NCBI GenBank assembly: GCA_036351775.1
Contig: JAZBPX010000053.1
Coordinates: forward strand, 124,001-188,000
Length of the DNA stretch: 64,000 bases
Direction: 5' to 3'
Origin: Pacificimonas sp036351775
Lineage (GTDB): Bacteria > Pseudomonadota > Alphaproteobacteria > Sphingomonadales > Sphingomonadaceae
Positions 15,438 to 23,508 of the stretch are shown in pieces (the stretch's first letter is position 1; each line of letters begins with the position of its first letter). The notes beneath the pieces were generated by a model. It worked only from the letters and a program-made list of their open reading frames with translations, searched no databases and was not told the DNA's origin. The position numbers and the translations under genes were made by a program.

Positions 15438-16190
15438 ATGAACCGTTCATATCGTATAGGTCAGATTGTTCCCAGTTCGAACATTACCATGGAAACTGAA
15501 ATTCCTGCGATGTTGAGAACTAGGGAACAGATCCTTCCGGAACGCTTCACCTTTCATTCTTCTCGAATGCGAATGAAAACTGTCAGTGCTGAAGAACTGG
15601 CGGCGATGGACAAGGATTCGGACCGCTGCGCGCTCGAGCTATCGGATGCAAATGTCGATGTGCTCGGATACGCCTGCCTGGTGGCCATCATGAGTATGGG
15701 ACACGGCTATCACCGGGAGTCCGAGACTCGTCTGCACGAGAGGACCCTATCCAATGGTCATGCCGCACCCGTCGTTACGAGCGCAGGTGCGCTAGTTGCC
15801 GGGCTGAAGGCTTTGGATGCGAAAAGGGTTTCGATTGTCGCCCCCTACATGAGACCGCTCACCGAAATGGTGGTCGATTACATTGAGAACGAGGGGATCG
15901 GCGTATTGGACTGGCTCGCCCTGGAGATACCCGATAATCTTGAGGTCGGGGCACAAGATCCAGCCCAGTTGCTTGAGCATTATAAGAAGCTCGATACATC
16001 AGGGATCGATGCGCTGGTTCTTTCAGCATGTGTGCAAATGCCATCCTTGCCGTCGATACAGAAAGTCGAGGACGAGCTCGGTATTCCGGTTGTATCAGCG
16101 TCGGTGTGCACAACCCACCAGATGTTAAAAGCCTTGGACCTCGAGGCGCGCGTACCGTCTGCGGGCGCGCTTCTCTCCGGTAGTTATTAG
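15438..16190 (+). CDS. maleate cis-trans isomerase (Asp/Glu racemase superfamily)
   Basis: This 250-residue protein begins YRIGQIVPSSNITMETEIP, the hallmark N-terminus of maleate isomerases such as NicE. It has the two catalytic cysteines of the superfamily at Cys80 (LGYACLVAIMSMG) and Cys198 (VLSACVQMPSLP). It converts maleate to fumarate, feeding the TCA cycle. Arylmalonate decarboxylase is a related function but lacks one cysteine, so isomerase is favoured. It is the last gene of the Lrp-kyn operon, and a perfect hairpin terminator follows. Its presence implies that the pathway releases maleate rather than isomerising an acylpyruvate first. Confidence 0.9.
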   Translation: MNRSYRIGQIVPSSNITMETEIPAMLRTREQILPERFTFHSSRMRMKTVSAEELAAMDKDSDRCALELSDANVDVLGYACLVAIMSMGHGYHRESETRLHERTLSNGHAAPVVTSAGALVAGLKALDAKRVSIVAPYMRPLTEMVVDYIENEGIGVLDWLALEIPDNLEVGAQDPAQLLEHYKKLDTSGIDALVLSACVQMPSLPSIQKVEDELGIPVVSASVCTTHQMLKALDLEARVPSAGALLSGSY

Positions 16191-16240
16191 GATAGCCGCC
16201 CGTTATTTACTCCGGCATGAATGTCCGGCCTTAGCGCAAA

Positions 16241-16269
16241 AAAGAGGAGAGCGGGGCGCTCTCCTCTTT
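16241..16269. terminator. bidirectional hairpin terminator
   Basis: A perfect 13-bp stem (AAAGAGGAGAGCG paired with CGCTCTCCTCTTT) closes on a GGG loop. It is flanked by an A-run on the left (16238-16243), which becomes a U-run for the minus-strand transcript, and T residues on the right. It sits between the convergent maleate isomerase (+) and PRC-barrel (-) genes and can serve both. It also marks the right edge of the catabolic island. Confidence 0.85.
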
Positions 16270-16293
16270 CGTCATTCGCAGAAGATTGGCCTG

Positions 16294-16662
16294 TCAGGCG
16301 TAGTAGGGCGTCGACCCATAGTGGTTGTAGACGCGCGATTCGTAATCGCGGTTCGTCGCCTGGCGCGTATCGTTGTCGCGGAAGGTCGGCCCGGATTTCA
16401 GCTGCTCTTCCGTTGCGTTCAGCCGGTAGCCGCCGAGGTCGGTGTCATAGTCCAGCTTGTCCCATGGCAGGCTGTGATATTCGCCGCCCATGCCGAGGAA
16501 CTCGCCCACGGACAGAACGGCATGTTCGACCTTGCCGGAACGCTTGCCGATCATGACGCTCTTCACGCTGCCCATCTTGTCGCCGTCGCGGCTGTAAACG
16601 GCCGTGCCGTCGACCTTTTCGGCCGAAATGAGATCATGGCTCTCGTCGGTTTCGATTCGCAT
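16294..16662 (-). CDS. PRC-barrel domain protein
   Basis: This 122-residue protein carries a PRC-barrel beta domain from about residue 10 to 80: LISAEKVDGTAVYSRDGDKM, then GSVKSVMIG, a GK-VEHAVLSVG strand, and LPWDKLDYD. The remaining tail is polar, with many Tyr/Asn/Arg residues. Small PRC-barrel proteins of this kind are common in alphaproteobacteria, and their precise role is usually unknown (possibly binding of RNA-processing partners or envelope stress). It is a single gene ending at the shared terminator. Composition shifts here to the GC-rich pattern of the rest of the window. Confidence 0.8.
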   Translation of the reverse strand: MRIETDESHDLISAEKVDGTAVYSRDGDKMGSVKSVMIGKRSGKVEHAVLSVGEFLGMGGEYHSLPWDKLDYDTDLGGYRLNATEEQLKSGPTFRDNDTRQATNRDYESRVYNHYGSTPYYA

Positions 16663-16830
16663 CTGTATCTCCCATTGTCAGGTTGTCGCTACGGGGGGGC
16701 GTAGCAATACAGGGACAACGATCATTGGAAGACATTGTTTCAATAAAACAGATAATTAACCAGTGTTAATCGTTACGGCTGCGCTGACCGTTTCGCACGG
16801 CAATTCGGCTCTGACCGCCCCGGTCCCTGC

Positions 16831-18009
16831 CTACCGCGCAGCGCGCCGCCGTAGCCTGTAGAGGCCAAGAAAGGCGAGGAACGCCAGCATCGCGGCGGGG
16901 GGTGCCGGTACCGTTCCCGGAGCGAAGCGGGGGCCGCCGCCGGGAATGCCCTCCGAACCGCCGAACGACGAGCCCGGCGAGCCCGGACTTTGCGGTTCCT
17001 GGTAGCCGCTGTCGTCCTCTATCGGGTTCGGCATGTCGGCGTCCGTCGTCATGACGATTTCGCCCTGCGGCGGCTTGATGGTCCCCGCTGCCGCGACCAT
17101 CGTGTTTTCGTGTAGCTCCGCGACGTTGTCGGTGCGGTTCACGAAGAACCAGTTGTTGCCGCCGCGATTGTTCGTGAAATGGTTGTCGGCGATCATCACC
17201 ATGCCGTGCGGGTTCACGAAGGAGCCACCCTTGAAGGTTTCAAAGCCGTAGGCGATGGCGATGCCGTTCCGGGCGTTCGGCCCCTGGATGAGGGTGTTGC
17301 CCTCCGCAACGAACTCGCCGCCCTCGGCAATGTCGATCAGATAGCTGGTGGTGCCTGCCCCGTCATCGAGAGTGTTGCCGCGAATGATGTTGCTTTCCGC
17401 GCGCGACTTGATGTGGTGGCCGTTGGTGGTGCGGGTGAAGTGGCTGTCCTCGATAATCACGCGGTCGATCGACTGGCCGACATAGACGGCGTGCGTCAGG
17501 ACGTTGGTGCCGACAGGGCTTCGTGTATCCTCGAACCGGCTGCCGCGGATCGTCAGCGTGTTGCCGTCGTTCGTGCCCGCGGCAAGGATGCCGTTCTCGT
17601 TGTTGGCGAAAACCGAGTTCAGGACGGTGAGGTTGCGCCCCTGTGAGCGGATACCCGCGCCGTTGCGGTCGGGGACGGCCGCATCCTGAAAGCGGAGGCC
17701 GTCAACGGTGATGTTATCGCCGTTCGTGACGAAGAGCGCCTTGCCGCTGACCGTGCCGCCGCTGATGACAACGCTGCCCTCGGGAGCATCCGCGGCGCGG
17801 CGGATGATGAGGTTGTCGTCCTGGAAGACCGCGCCCTGCGTATAGATACCTGCGGCCAGCTCGATGACGTCGCCGGGGTTCGCGGCGTTCGCGGCGCCCT
17901 GTATCGTGGCGTAAGTCTGGCCGCTACCGACAGACAGGGTTGCCGTCTGGCCCGGCGCTGCCACCATGAGCAGTCCGGAGAAAAAGGCGGCGGTAATCGC
18001 GCGCGGCAT
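16831..18009 (-). CDS. exported parallel beta-helix protein with PEP-CTERM-like sorting signal
   Basis: This protein of about 392 residues starts with a signal peptide (MPRAITAAFFSGLLMVAAPG, cut near QTA). The middle has many short repeats of the right-handed beta-helix type (GISGGTVSG-like turns, LTVLNSVFANNENGI, IIEDSHFTRTTNGH), resembling pectate-lyase-like or NosD-like folds. A proline/glycine-rich linker follows. The C-terminus is PGTVPAPPAAMLAFLAFLGL then YRLRRRAAR: a short P-x-P motif, one hydrophobic helix and an arginine cluster, as in VPxPA-type PEP-CTERM signals. The neighbouring exosortase A locus is the natural processing machinery. A longer start at 18063 is open but would bury the signal peptide. 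Confidence 0.78.
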   Translation of the reverse strand: MPRAITAAFFSGLLMVAAPGQTATLSVGSGQTYATIQGAANAANPGDVIELAAGIYTQGAVFQDDNLIIRRAADAPEGSVVISGGTVSGKALFVTNGDNITVDGLRFQDAAVPDRNGAGIRSQGRNLTVLNSVFANNENGILAAGTNDGNTLTIRGSRFEDTRSPVGTNVLTHAVYVGQSIDRVIIEDSHFTRTTNGHHIKSRAESNIIRGNTLDDGAGTTSYLIDIAEGGEFVAEGNTLIQGPNARNGIAIAYGFETFKGGSFVNPHGMVMIADNHFTNNRGGNNWFFVNRTDNVAELHENTMVAAAGTIKPPQGEIVMTTDADMPNPIEDDSGYQEPQSPGSPGSSFGGSEGIPGGGPRFAPGTVPAPPAAMLAFLAFLGLYRLRRRAAR

Positions 18010-18143
18010 GATGTCGATGGTCCCCCAAAGCGGCGCAGCCCAACTCTGCGCGCCAGAAAACAAGGAGATCTATAGCGGCGGACGATTCGGCAAGGGCGGG
18101 TCGGACGAACGGACCGCTGCGTGCGGTGCCTCGTTAACCATGA

Positions 18144-18929
18144 TCAGCCGCGGGACCGCGGTGCACCCGACAGCGCCTCGAGCACGCGCTGTTCGAGCCG
18201 GGCATAGTCTTCCGGACGGGAGAAGCCGTGGTCGCCGGGGAGGGTTTCGCTGGCGACGCTCCGGGGCATGGCGGCGCGAAACTCGTCCGCCGTTCGGTCT
18301 CGGTCTGAGAGGATTGTCAGCGGTTGCCCCTCCGCAGCGGCATAGGCGGCGGCGATGCGGCCGACGAGCGATGAGAGCGCGGACAGGGGCTCCGGACGGG
18401 AGCGGGGGATGCGGAAGAGATTGCCGACCGCCGGGAACGGGTTCAGGCGGCCCGTTGCCAGCCGCTTCCAGCTTTCGGCCTGAAACAGGCGGCGTTTATA
18501 ATGGGCTGAAGCGGCCGCGCCGGAAAAGGCGGCGCCCTCCTCGATGATCCACGGGTTCAGGAGGATCAGCCGGTCGATGCGAGCCTCGGCGAGAAGGAGA
18601 GCTGCCGCGCCGTCGCACAGGCCGAGCGCGAAGACAGTCTTCATGGCCGGACAGGCGGCGCGGAAGGCGGCGCTCGCGGCGGCGATATCGGCGGTGGTTT
18701 CGGTGAAGTCTCGCGGCGCCCCGTCGCTGTCGCCGAGGCCGCGCCGGTCGAAGCGGCAGGTGGAATGACCAGCGCGCGCTGCGGCCTGTGCGAGGCGGAC
18801 AAAGAGACGGTGCGGGCCGACGCGGGTCTGGCGGCCGCCGGGGACCAGCAGCAGGCCCGCCTCGCTGGTGCCCTTCGTGGTCCAGCCAAGGCAGGTGTCG
18901 CCGCCGACGGAGAAGGACAGGGGCGTCAA
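18144..18929 (-). CDS. exosortase A-associated alpha/beta hydrolase (hydrolase 1)
   Basis: This 261-residue alpha/beta-hydrolase has LLLVPGGRQTRVGPHRLFVR, then FDRRGLGDSDG, a nucleophile-elbow-like GLCDGAAALLL (Cys-Asp in place of the usual Ser), and a late GDHGFSRPEDY that supplies the catalytic His. It matches the hydrolase conserved in XrtA gene clusters. Its reaction is not established; a role in handling an acyl or lipid precursor with the ACP and ligase next door is plausible. The start overlaps the end of the second hydrolase gene by 4 nt, and both lie on the minus strand. Confidence 0.82.
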   Translation of the reverse strand: MTPLSFSVGGDTCLGWTTKGTSEAGLLLVPGGRQTRVGPHRLFVRLAQAAARAGHSTCRFDRRGLGDSDGAPRDFTETTADIAAASAAFRAACPAMKTVFALGLCDGAAALLLAEARIDRLILLNPWIIEEGAAFSGAAASAHYKRRLFQAESWKRLATGRLNPFPAVGNLFRIPRSRPEPLSALSSLVGRIAAAYAAAEGQPLTILSDRDRTADEFRAAMPRSVASETLPGDHGFSRPEDYARLEQRVLEALSGAPRSRG

Positions 18930-19600
18930 GACAGGGTTTCCGCGATGGCATCCGCTGCGGCGCTGGCAGCCGCGGCGGCATCGACGGGCTCCGCCTGGTT
19001 CCAGAGGGGCGGGAGCGACAGCGATGCGGCGCCCAGACTGGTGCCTGCGGTTGATTGCGCCCTGGTGAGTGCGGCAGCGGTTTCGGCCGTGATGGGGTAG
19101 CCGGCGAGGGTGAGGGTTTCGTTCCTTGACCAGGCGGCCTCCGCGGCCTTCCGCGTAAAGGGTTTTCCGGTGCGCTCCTTCTCCATGACGGCGTGCGTGC
19201 GGAGGAGGCCCGACAGGATGCGTTCACCCCTTTCGATGGGAGCGATGGCGGTGTGGGGTGCTGTGGTTTCAACGAGGAGCGCGCCAGCTCTCAGCGACAC
19301 GGTCAGGGCCGGGGCGGTGGCAGCGCTGAAGGCGGCGAGGGCGGACTGGGCCTGCGCAAACGAAAAGGGACCAAGGTCAGGGTGATCGCCGGCCGCGGGA
19401 AGGTCCGGCATGGCTGTTGCTATGCCGCGTTCCGACAGCGCGCGGCCGAGCTGGGCCAGAAAGCGGCGGCAGCGATTCTGTTCCTCGAACAGCGGCTGCG
19501 CGATCAGAACGAGCGGGCCGCCCGGTTTGGCGCGGAGCCAGAGGGTCGGCAGCGTAAAGCCCCCGGCCTGTTCGAGCGTAAGTTCGGGTGCCGCCATCAT
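18926..19600 (-). CDS. exosortase A-associated hydrolase-like protein (hydrolase 2)
   Basis: This 224-residue protein resembles the second alpha/beta-hydrolase-like protein of XrtA loci. It opens with LWLRAKPGGPLVLIAQPLFEEQNRCRR-type sequence (strand plus oxyanion region), has MPDLPAAGDHPDLGPFSFAQ, but lacks a clear G-x-S-x-G elbow (VSLRAGALLVE in its place). It may therefore be catalytically impaired or a partner of hydrolase 1. The minus-strand operon order is ACP, hydrolase 2, hydrolase 1. The family assignment rests on context and length as much as on motifs. Confidence 0.68.
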   Translation of the reverse strand: MMAAPELTLEQAGGFTLPTLWLRAKPGGPLVLIAQPLFEEQNRCRRFLAQLGRALSERGIATAMPDLPAAGDHPDLGPFSFAQAQSALAAFSAATAPALTVSLRAGALLVETTAPHTAIAPIERGERILSGLLRTHAVMEKERTGKPFTRKAAEAAWSRNETLTLAGYPITAETAAALTRAQSTAGTSLGAASLSLPPLWNQAEPVDAAAAASAAADAIAETLS

Positions 19601-19628
19601 CGGCAGACGACCGGGGCGCGGCCCTGAG

Positions 19629-19913
19629 TCAGCCGCCTGCCTTCAGCGCGGCGAAGTCGATGAGCGCGCCGAGATCGGCAAAGATGTCACCGTCGACCTC
19701 GTCATCGTCGATGATGATGTCGAGGCGGTCCTCAAGCTCGGTCAGGAGACCGGCGACGGCCATGCTGTCGAGTTCAGGGAGCGCGCCGAACAGGGGCGTG
19801 TCGCGGTCCATCGCGGCGACCCGGACAGCGCCGAGCGACAGGACGTCGGCGAGGCAGGCACGGACGGTCTCCTCGACGTCGAGAGGTGGGTGGGCTTGCG
19901 CGGCAGAACTCAT
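19629..19913 (-). CDS. acyl carrier protein, XrtA locus
   Basis: This 94-residue acidic protein has the phosphopantetheine attachment region PELDSMAVAGLLTELEDRL; Ser50 is the modified residue in an E-L-D-S-M variant of the usual D-S-L. Helix 1 (VEETVRACLADVLSL) and helix 3 are recognisable. It likely carries an acyl group made or loaded by the acyl-CoA ligase at 20631 for modification of the exopolysaccharide or surface protein. It is the first gene of the minus-strand branch and is divergent from the GNAT-like gene, with about 115 bp between the starts. Confidence 0.85.
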   Translation of the reverse strand: MSSAAQAHPPLDVEETVRACLADVLSLGAVRVAAMDRDTPLFGALPELDSMAVAGLLTELEDRLDIIIDDDEVDGDIFADLGALIDFAALKAGG

Positions 19914-20028
19914 GGCATTCCGTTGGCTGCTTCACCGAAGCTTCGGAAGGCCCCGGCGTTTTTGACAAGAGCGCGCTTATACTGTGGAGGCCGGGGGTGG
20001 CAATGACAGGACAGCGGAACGTGGCAAG

Positions 20029-20634
20029 ATGAAGAGCGGCCTGTCCTACGCGCTGCAACGCGCTGCGGCGGTGACGCCGGGGCTTTTCCTGCACCGGTAT
20101 GCGGTGGTGCGCGTGCCGGTCGAGGGGATGCCCGCGATGCCGCGCGGCTATGGGGTGCAGGCGGCGGATGCGGAGGTGCTGGCGGGGCGGATCGATGCAC
20201 CTGAAGACGTCATTGCGGCGCGCTTTGCGGCGGGGCTGACCGCGCTGGCGGCCCACAAAGGCGATGAGATGGTGGGTGTGAACTGGGTAACCGCAGCGCC
20301 GTTCGATGAGGATGAGGTGCGGGTGCGCTGGGTCCCGCCGGAGGGGTATGCATGGGATACCGGGCTGTGGATCGCGCCGGAGCGGCGGATGACGAGAGCC
20401 TTTGCCGCGCTGTGGGCCGGGACGGCGGACTGGCTGCGGGCGCGGGGGCTGAGCGGAAGCGCGAGCCGGATCGCGGATTACAATGCGGCGTCGCTGTCCT
20501 CTCACGAGGCGATGCAGGCGGAGCGGCTGGGGACCGTTACGGTCGCGGGGCTGGGCGCGGCGCAGATCGCGTCTGCGGGCGACCGGCGGTTTACAACGAG
20601 CGCCCGTCCGATCATCGACACCGGAACCTTATGA
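20029..20634 (+). CDS. GNAT-like protein of the XrtA locus
   Basis: This 201-residue protein has no strongly recognisable name. The second half (DTGLWIAPERRMTRAFAALW, WLRARGLSGSASRIADYNAA, then SLSSHEAMQAERLGTVTVAG) has the layout of a GNAT acyltransferase: a strand with W-I-x-P, an acyl-CoA-binding helix and a terminal N-x-x-S...LG motif. Lying between an ACP gene and an acyl-CoA ligase gene, it may transfer the ACP- or CoA-bound acyl group. It starts at ATG 20029 (GTGGCAAG upstream is a weak site), and its stop overlaps the ligase ATG (ATGA). Confidence 0.6.
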   Translation: MKSGLSYALQRAAAVTPGLFLHRYAVVRVPVEGMPAMPRGYGVQAADAEVLAGRIDAPEDVIAARFAAGLTALAAHKGDEMVGVNWVTAAPFDEDEVRVRWVPPEGYAWDTGLWIAPERRMTRAFAALWAGTADWLRARGLSGSASRIADYNAASLSSHEAMQAERLGTVTVAGLGAAQIASAGDRRFTTSARPIIDTGTL

Positions 20635-22121
20635 GCGCCCTTATCGACTGCCTGCATCTGAGCCATGACCCCGACCGCCGTGCCCTGATCGCGGGCAAGG
20701 CGGCGTGGACCTATGGCGAACTGGAAGCGGCGGTTGCCGGGTTTGCCGGCGAACTGGCGGCGCGCGGGTTCGCGGCCGGGTCGCGGATCGCGGTGTGGGC
20801 GCCAAAGCGGCTGGAAACGGTCGCCGCGATCCTTGGCGCGATTCGGGCGGGGCATGTCGCGGTGCCGGTGAATCCGGTGCTGAAGGCCGCGCAGGTGGCG
20901 CATATTCTGGCCGATAGCGGCGCGGCGCTGCTCGTGGCGGACAAAGCGCGGCTGAACGGGTTCGAAACAGACGTGCCGACGGTCGAACTGGGCGGTGTAG
21001 CGGCGGGCGATGCGGGTAGCGACGCCAAGGCGAGCGAGGACCGCGATCCCGATACGCTTGCGATGATCCTCTATACTTCGGGCAGCACGGGCCTGCCGAA
21101 GGGCGTGATGCTGAGCCACCGGAACGTGACGCTGGGGGCAGAAGCGGTGACCAGTTATCTGGGCACGGGCGAGGATGACCGCATCCTGGTGCCGCTGCCG
21201 CTGTCGTTCGATTACGGCTTCAACCAGATCGCCTCAGCGCTGCGGATGGGCGCGTGTGCGGTGCTGCTGGATTACCTGCTGCCGCGCGATGTCGTGAAGG
21301 CGGTTGAACAACACGGGATCACGCAGCTGCCGGGCGTGCCGCCGCTGTGGACGCAGCTGTCGGCGCTGGAATGGCCGGAAGCGGCGCGGCGCTCGGTTCG
21401 CGTGCTGACGAATACGGGCGGCCACATGCCCGCGCATTTGACGCAGGCATTTGCCGACCTGTTTCCCAAGGCGCGGATCTTCCTGATGTACGGCCTGACT
21501 GAGGCGTTCCGGTCGGCCTATCTCGATCCAGCTCTGGCGCTGGAGAAGCCCGCGTCCGTGGGGACGGCTATCCCGCATGCCGAGCTGTTCGTGCTGCACC
21601 CTGATGGGTCGGAGGCGGGTCCGGACGAGGCGGGCGAGCTGGTGCATTGCGGGCCGCTGGTGGCGCACGGTTACTGGCAGGACGAGGAGCGGACGGCGGA
21701 GAAGTTCCGGCCCGCGCCCGCCTTCTCGAAATATGGCGGGAGGGCGGTCTGGTCGGGGGACCGGATGCGGCGCGGCGCGGATGGCCTCCTTTATTTCGAG
21801 GCGCGCGCGGACGACCTGATCAAGGTCAGCGGCACACGGGTGAGCCCGACGGAGATCGAGGATGCGGCCTATGCGACGGGCCTTGTTGTCGAAAGCGTGG
21901 CGTTCGGCGTTGCGGACGAACGCACCGGGCAGGCGGTCCGGCTGGTCGCTGTCCCGGCAATGGGCGACGGCGATGACGATGCGCTTCGCCGGTCGATCAG
22001 CACGGCGGTTCCGGGTTACATGGTGCCGAAGTTCATCGAGTTCCTGCCCACGCTGCCGCGCTCTCCCAACGGGAAGATCGACCGCGCCGCGCTGAAAACG
22101 AGATTTGCCGATGCCGATTGA
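20631..22121 (+). CDS. acyl-CoA ligase (AMP-forming), exosortase A-associated
   Basis: This 496-residue adenylate-forming enzyme has the AMP-binding P-loop ILYTSGSTGLPKGVMLSHRN, the aromatic/acyl pocket region MYGLTEAFRSAYLD, the hinge SGDRMRRGADGLLYFEAR and the C-terminal catalytic Lys in SPNGKIDRAALK. It activates a carboxylic acid as acyl-AMP and passes it to CoA or to the adjacent ACP. This ligase type is a fixed member of XrtA loci. It overlaps the GNAT-like gene by 4 nt and the decarboxylase gene by 11 nt. Confidence 0.88.
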   Translation: MSALIDCLHLSHDPDRRALIAGKAAWTYGELEAAVAGFAGELAARGFAAGSRIAVWAPKRLETVAAILGAIRAGHVAVPVNPVLKAAQVAHILADSGAALLVADKARLNGFETDVPTVELGGVAAGDAGSDAKASEDRDPDTLAMILYTSGSTGLPKGVMLSHRNVTLGAEAVTSYLGTGEDDRILVPLPLSFDYGFNQIASALRMGACAVLLDYLLPRDVVKAVEQHGITQLPGVPPLWTQLSALEWPEAARRSVRVLTNTGGHMPAHLTQAFADLFPKARIFLMYGLTEAFRSAYLDPALALEKPASVGTAIPHAELFVLHPDGSEAGPDEAGELVHCGPLVAHGYWQDEERTAEKFRPAPAFSKYGGRAVWSGDRMRRGADGLLYFEARADDLIKVSGTRVSPTEIEDAAYATGLVVESVAFGVADERTGQAVRLVAVPAMGDGDDDALRRSISTAVPGYMVPKFIEFLPTLPRSPNGKIDRAALKTRFADAD

Positions 22122-23337
22122 TCCGCGCCTGTCCGGACTGTTTGCCGCCGATGACAGCGGCGCGCTGCTGATCGGCGGCGAGCGGGCGGACGTGCTGGCG
22201 GACCGGCTGGGGACGCCCTGTTTCGTTTACGACCGGGCGATCGTGGACGCGAAGATCGCGGAGCTGCGCGCGGCGATGCCGGAGCGGTTGCACCTGCATT
22301 ATGCGGTGAAGGCGAACCCCTACGCGCCGCTGCTGGCGCACATCGCGGGGCAGGTGGACGGGCTGGACATCGCATCGGCGGGCGAGCTGACGATGGCGCT
22401 GGAGTCGGGGATGGCTGCGGACCGGATCAGCTTTGCCGGGCCGGGGAAGGGCGATGATGAGTTGGCCGCGGCGATTGACGCGGGCGTGACGCTGAACCTG
22501 GAGAGCGAGGGCGAGATGCGGCGAGCGCTCGCAATCGCCGCCGGGCAGGGCAAGGCGCTGCGGGCCGCGGTTCGGGTCAATCCGCCCTTCGACCTCAAGG
22601 GCTCCGGCATGAAGATGGGCGGCGGGGCAAAGCCCTTCGGCGTCGATGTGGAGCGGGTGCCCGCGATGGTGGCGGCGCTGGTCGAGGCGGGCGCGGACTT
22701 TCGCGGCTATCACGTGTTTGCCGGGTCGCAGAACCTTGATGCGGACGCGCTGATCGAGGCGCAGGCGGCGAGCCTTGCGCTGATCGCGCGGCTGACAGCA
22801 GAAACAGGCGTGGTGCCGCCGAGCGCGAATATCGGCGGCGGGTTCGGGGTGCCCTATTTCCCGGGCGATGAGGCACTGGACCTGGAGCCTATCGGCGACG
22901 CGCTGGCGGCGCGCATGGCCGAGTTGCCTGCCGCGCTGTCGGATACGCGCTTCATCCTAGAGCTGGGCCGGTTCATCGCGGCGGAATGCGGCGTTTACCT
23001 GACGCGCGTGATCGACCGGAAGGTGTCCGAAGGGCAGACCTTCCTGATCTGCGACGGCGGGCTGCACCACCAGCTGGCGGCGAGCGGGAACTTCGGCACC
23101 GTGATCCGGCGAAACTATCCGGTGGCGGCGGCGAAAGCCTTTGACGGGGAAGCGGCGGAGACGGTGAACGTGGTGGGACGGCTGTGTACGCCGCTCGACA
23201 AGCTGGGCGACAAGGTGAAGCTGCCCCGGGCGGAGGAGGGCGATGTGATCGTGGTGTACATGGCCGGGGCCTACGGCCGGACGGCCAGCCCGGAAGCCTT
23301 TCTGGGGCACCCGGCAGCGGCCGAAGCGGTGGTATAG
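22111..23337 (+). CDS. PLP-dependent decarboxylase, exosortase A-associated
   Basis: This protein of about 408 residues is from the ornithine/diaminopimelate decarboxylase (fold type III) family. The PLP Lys lies in LHLHYAVKANPYAPLL, the glycine-rich phosphate site in NIGGGFGVPYFPGD, and the catalytic Cys region in GRLCTPLDKLGD. It is the XrtA-locus paralogue of LysA, probably making an amine or amino-acid precursor for the polysaccharide. The ATG at 22111 overlaps the ligase end; a TTG at 22105 is possible. The 171 bp that follow, before the export gene, contain no gene. Confidence 0.88.
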   Translation: MPIDPRLSGLFAADDSGALLIGGERADVLADRLGTPCFVYDRAIVDAKIAELRAAMPERLHLHYAVKANPYAPLLAHIAGQVDGLDIASAGELTMALESGMAADRISFAGPGKGDDELAAAIDAGVTLNLESEGEMRRALAIAAGQGKALRAAVRVNPPFDLKGSGMKMGGGAKPFGVDVERVPAMVAALVEAGADFRGYHVFAGSQNLDADALIEAQAASLALIARLTAETGVVPPSANIGGGFGVPYFPGDEALDLEPIGDALAARMAELPAALSDTRFILELGRFIAAECGVYLTRVIDRKVSEGQTFLICDGGLHHQLAASGNFGTVIRRNYPVAAAKAFDGEAAETVNVVGRLCTPLDKLGDKVKLPRAEEGDVIVVYMAGAYGRTASPEAFLGHPAAAEAVV

Positions 23338-23508
23338 CCGCTGGGCCCCGGTGCCTTCGCGTCCGCGACGGGTACGGGAAAATTACTAGGGTTCAGGAGA
23401 TGTTTACGCTATCTGGCCCAAGGCGTTTGCAGGGTCGGCATCGATTGCCGCCCATGATCGTTACGCGCCGGATGTGAACGGGGCGCCGTTCGGTAGGGAG
23501 AGTTCGCC

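Noticed and set aside
20352..20630. Upstream extension of the acyl-CoA ligase
   Set aside because: It lies in the frame shadow of the GNAT-like gene; the ATG at 20631 gives the normal ligase N-terminus.
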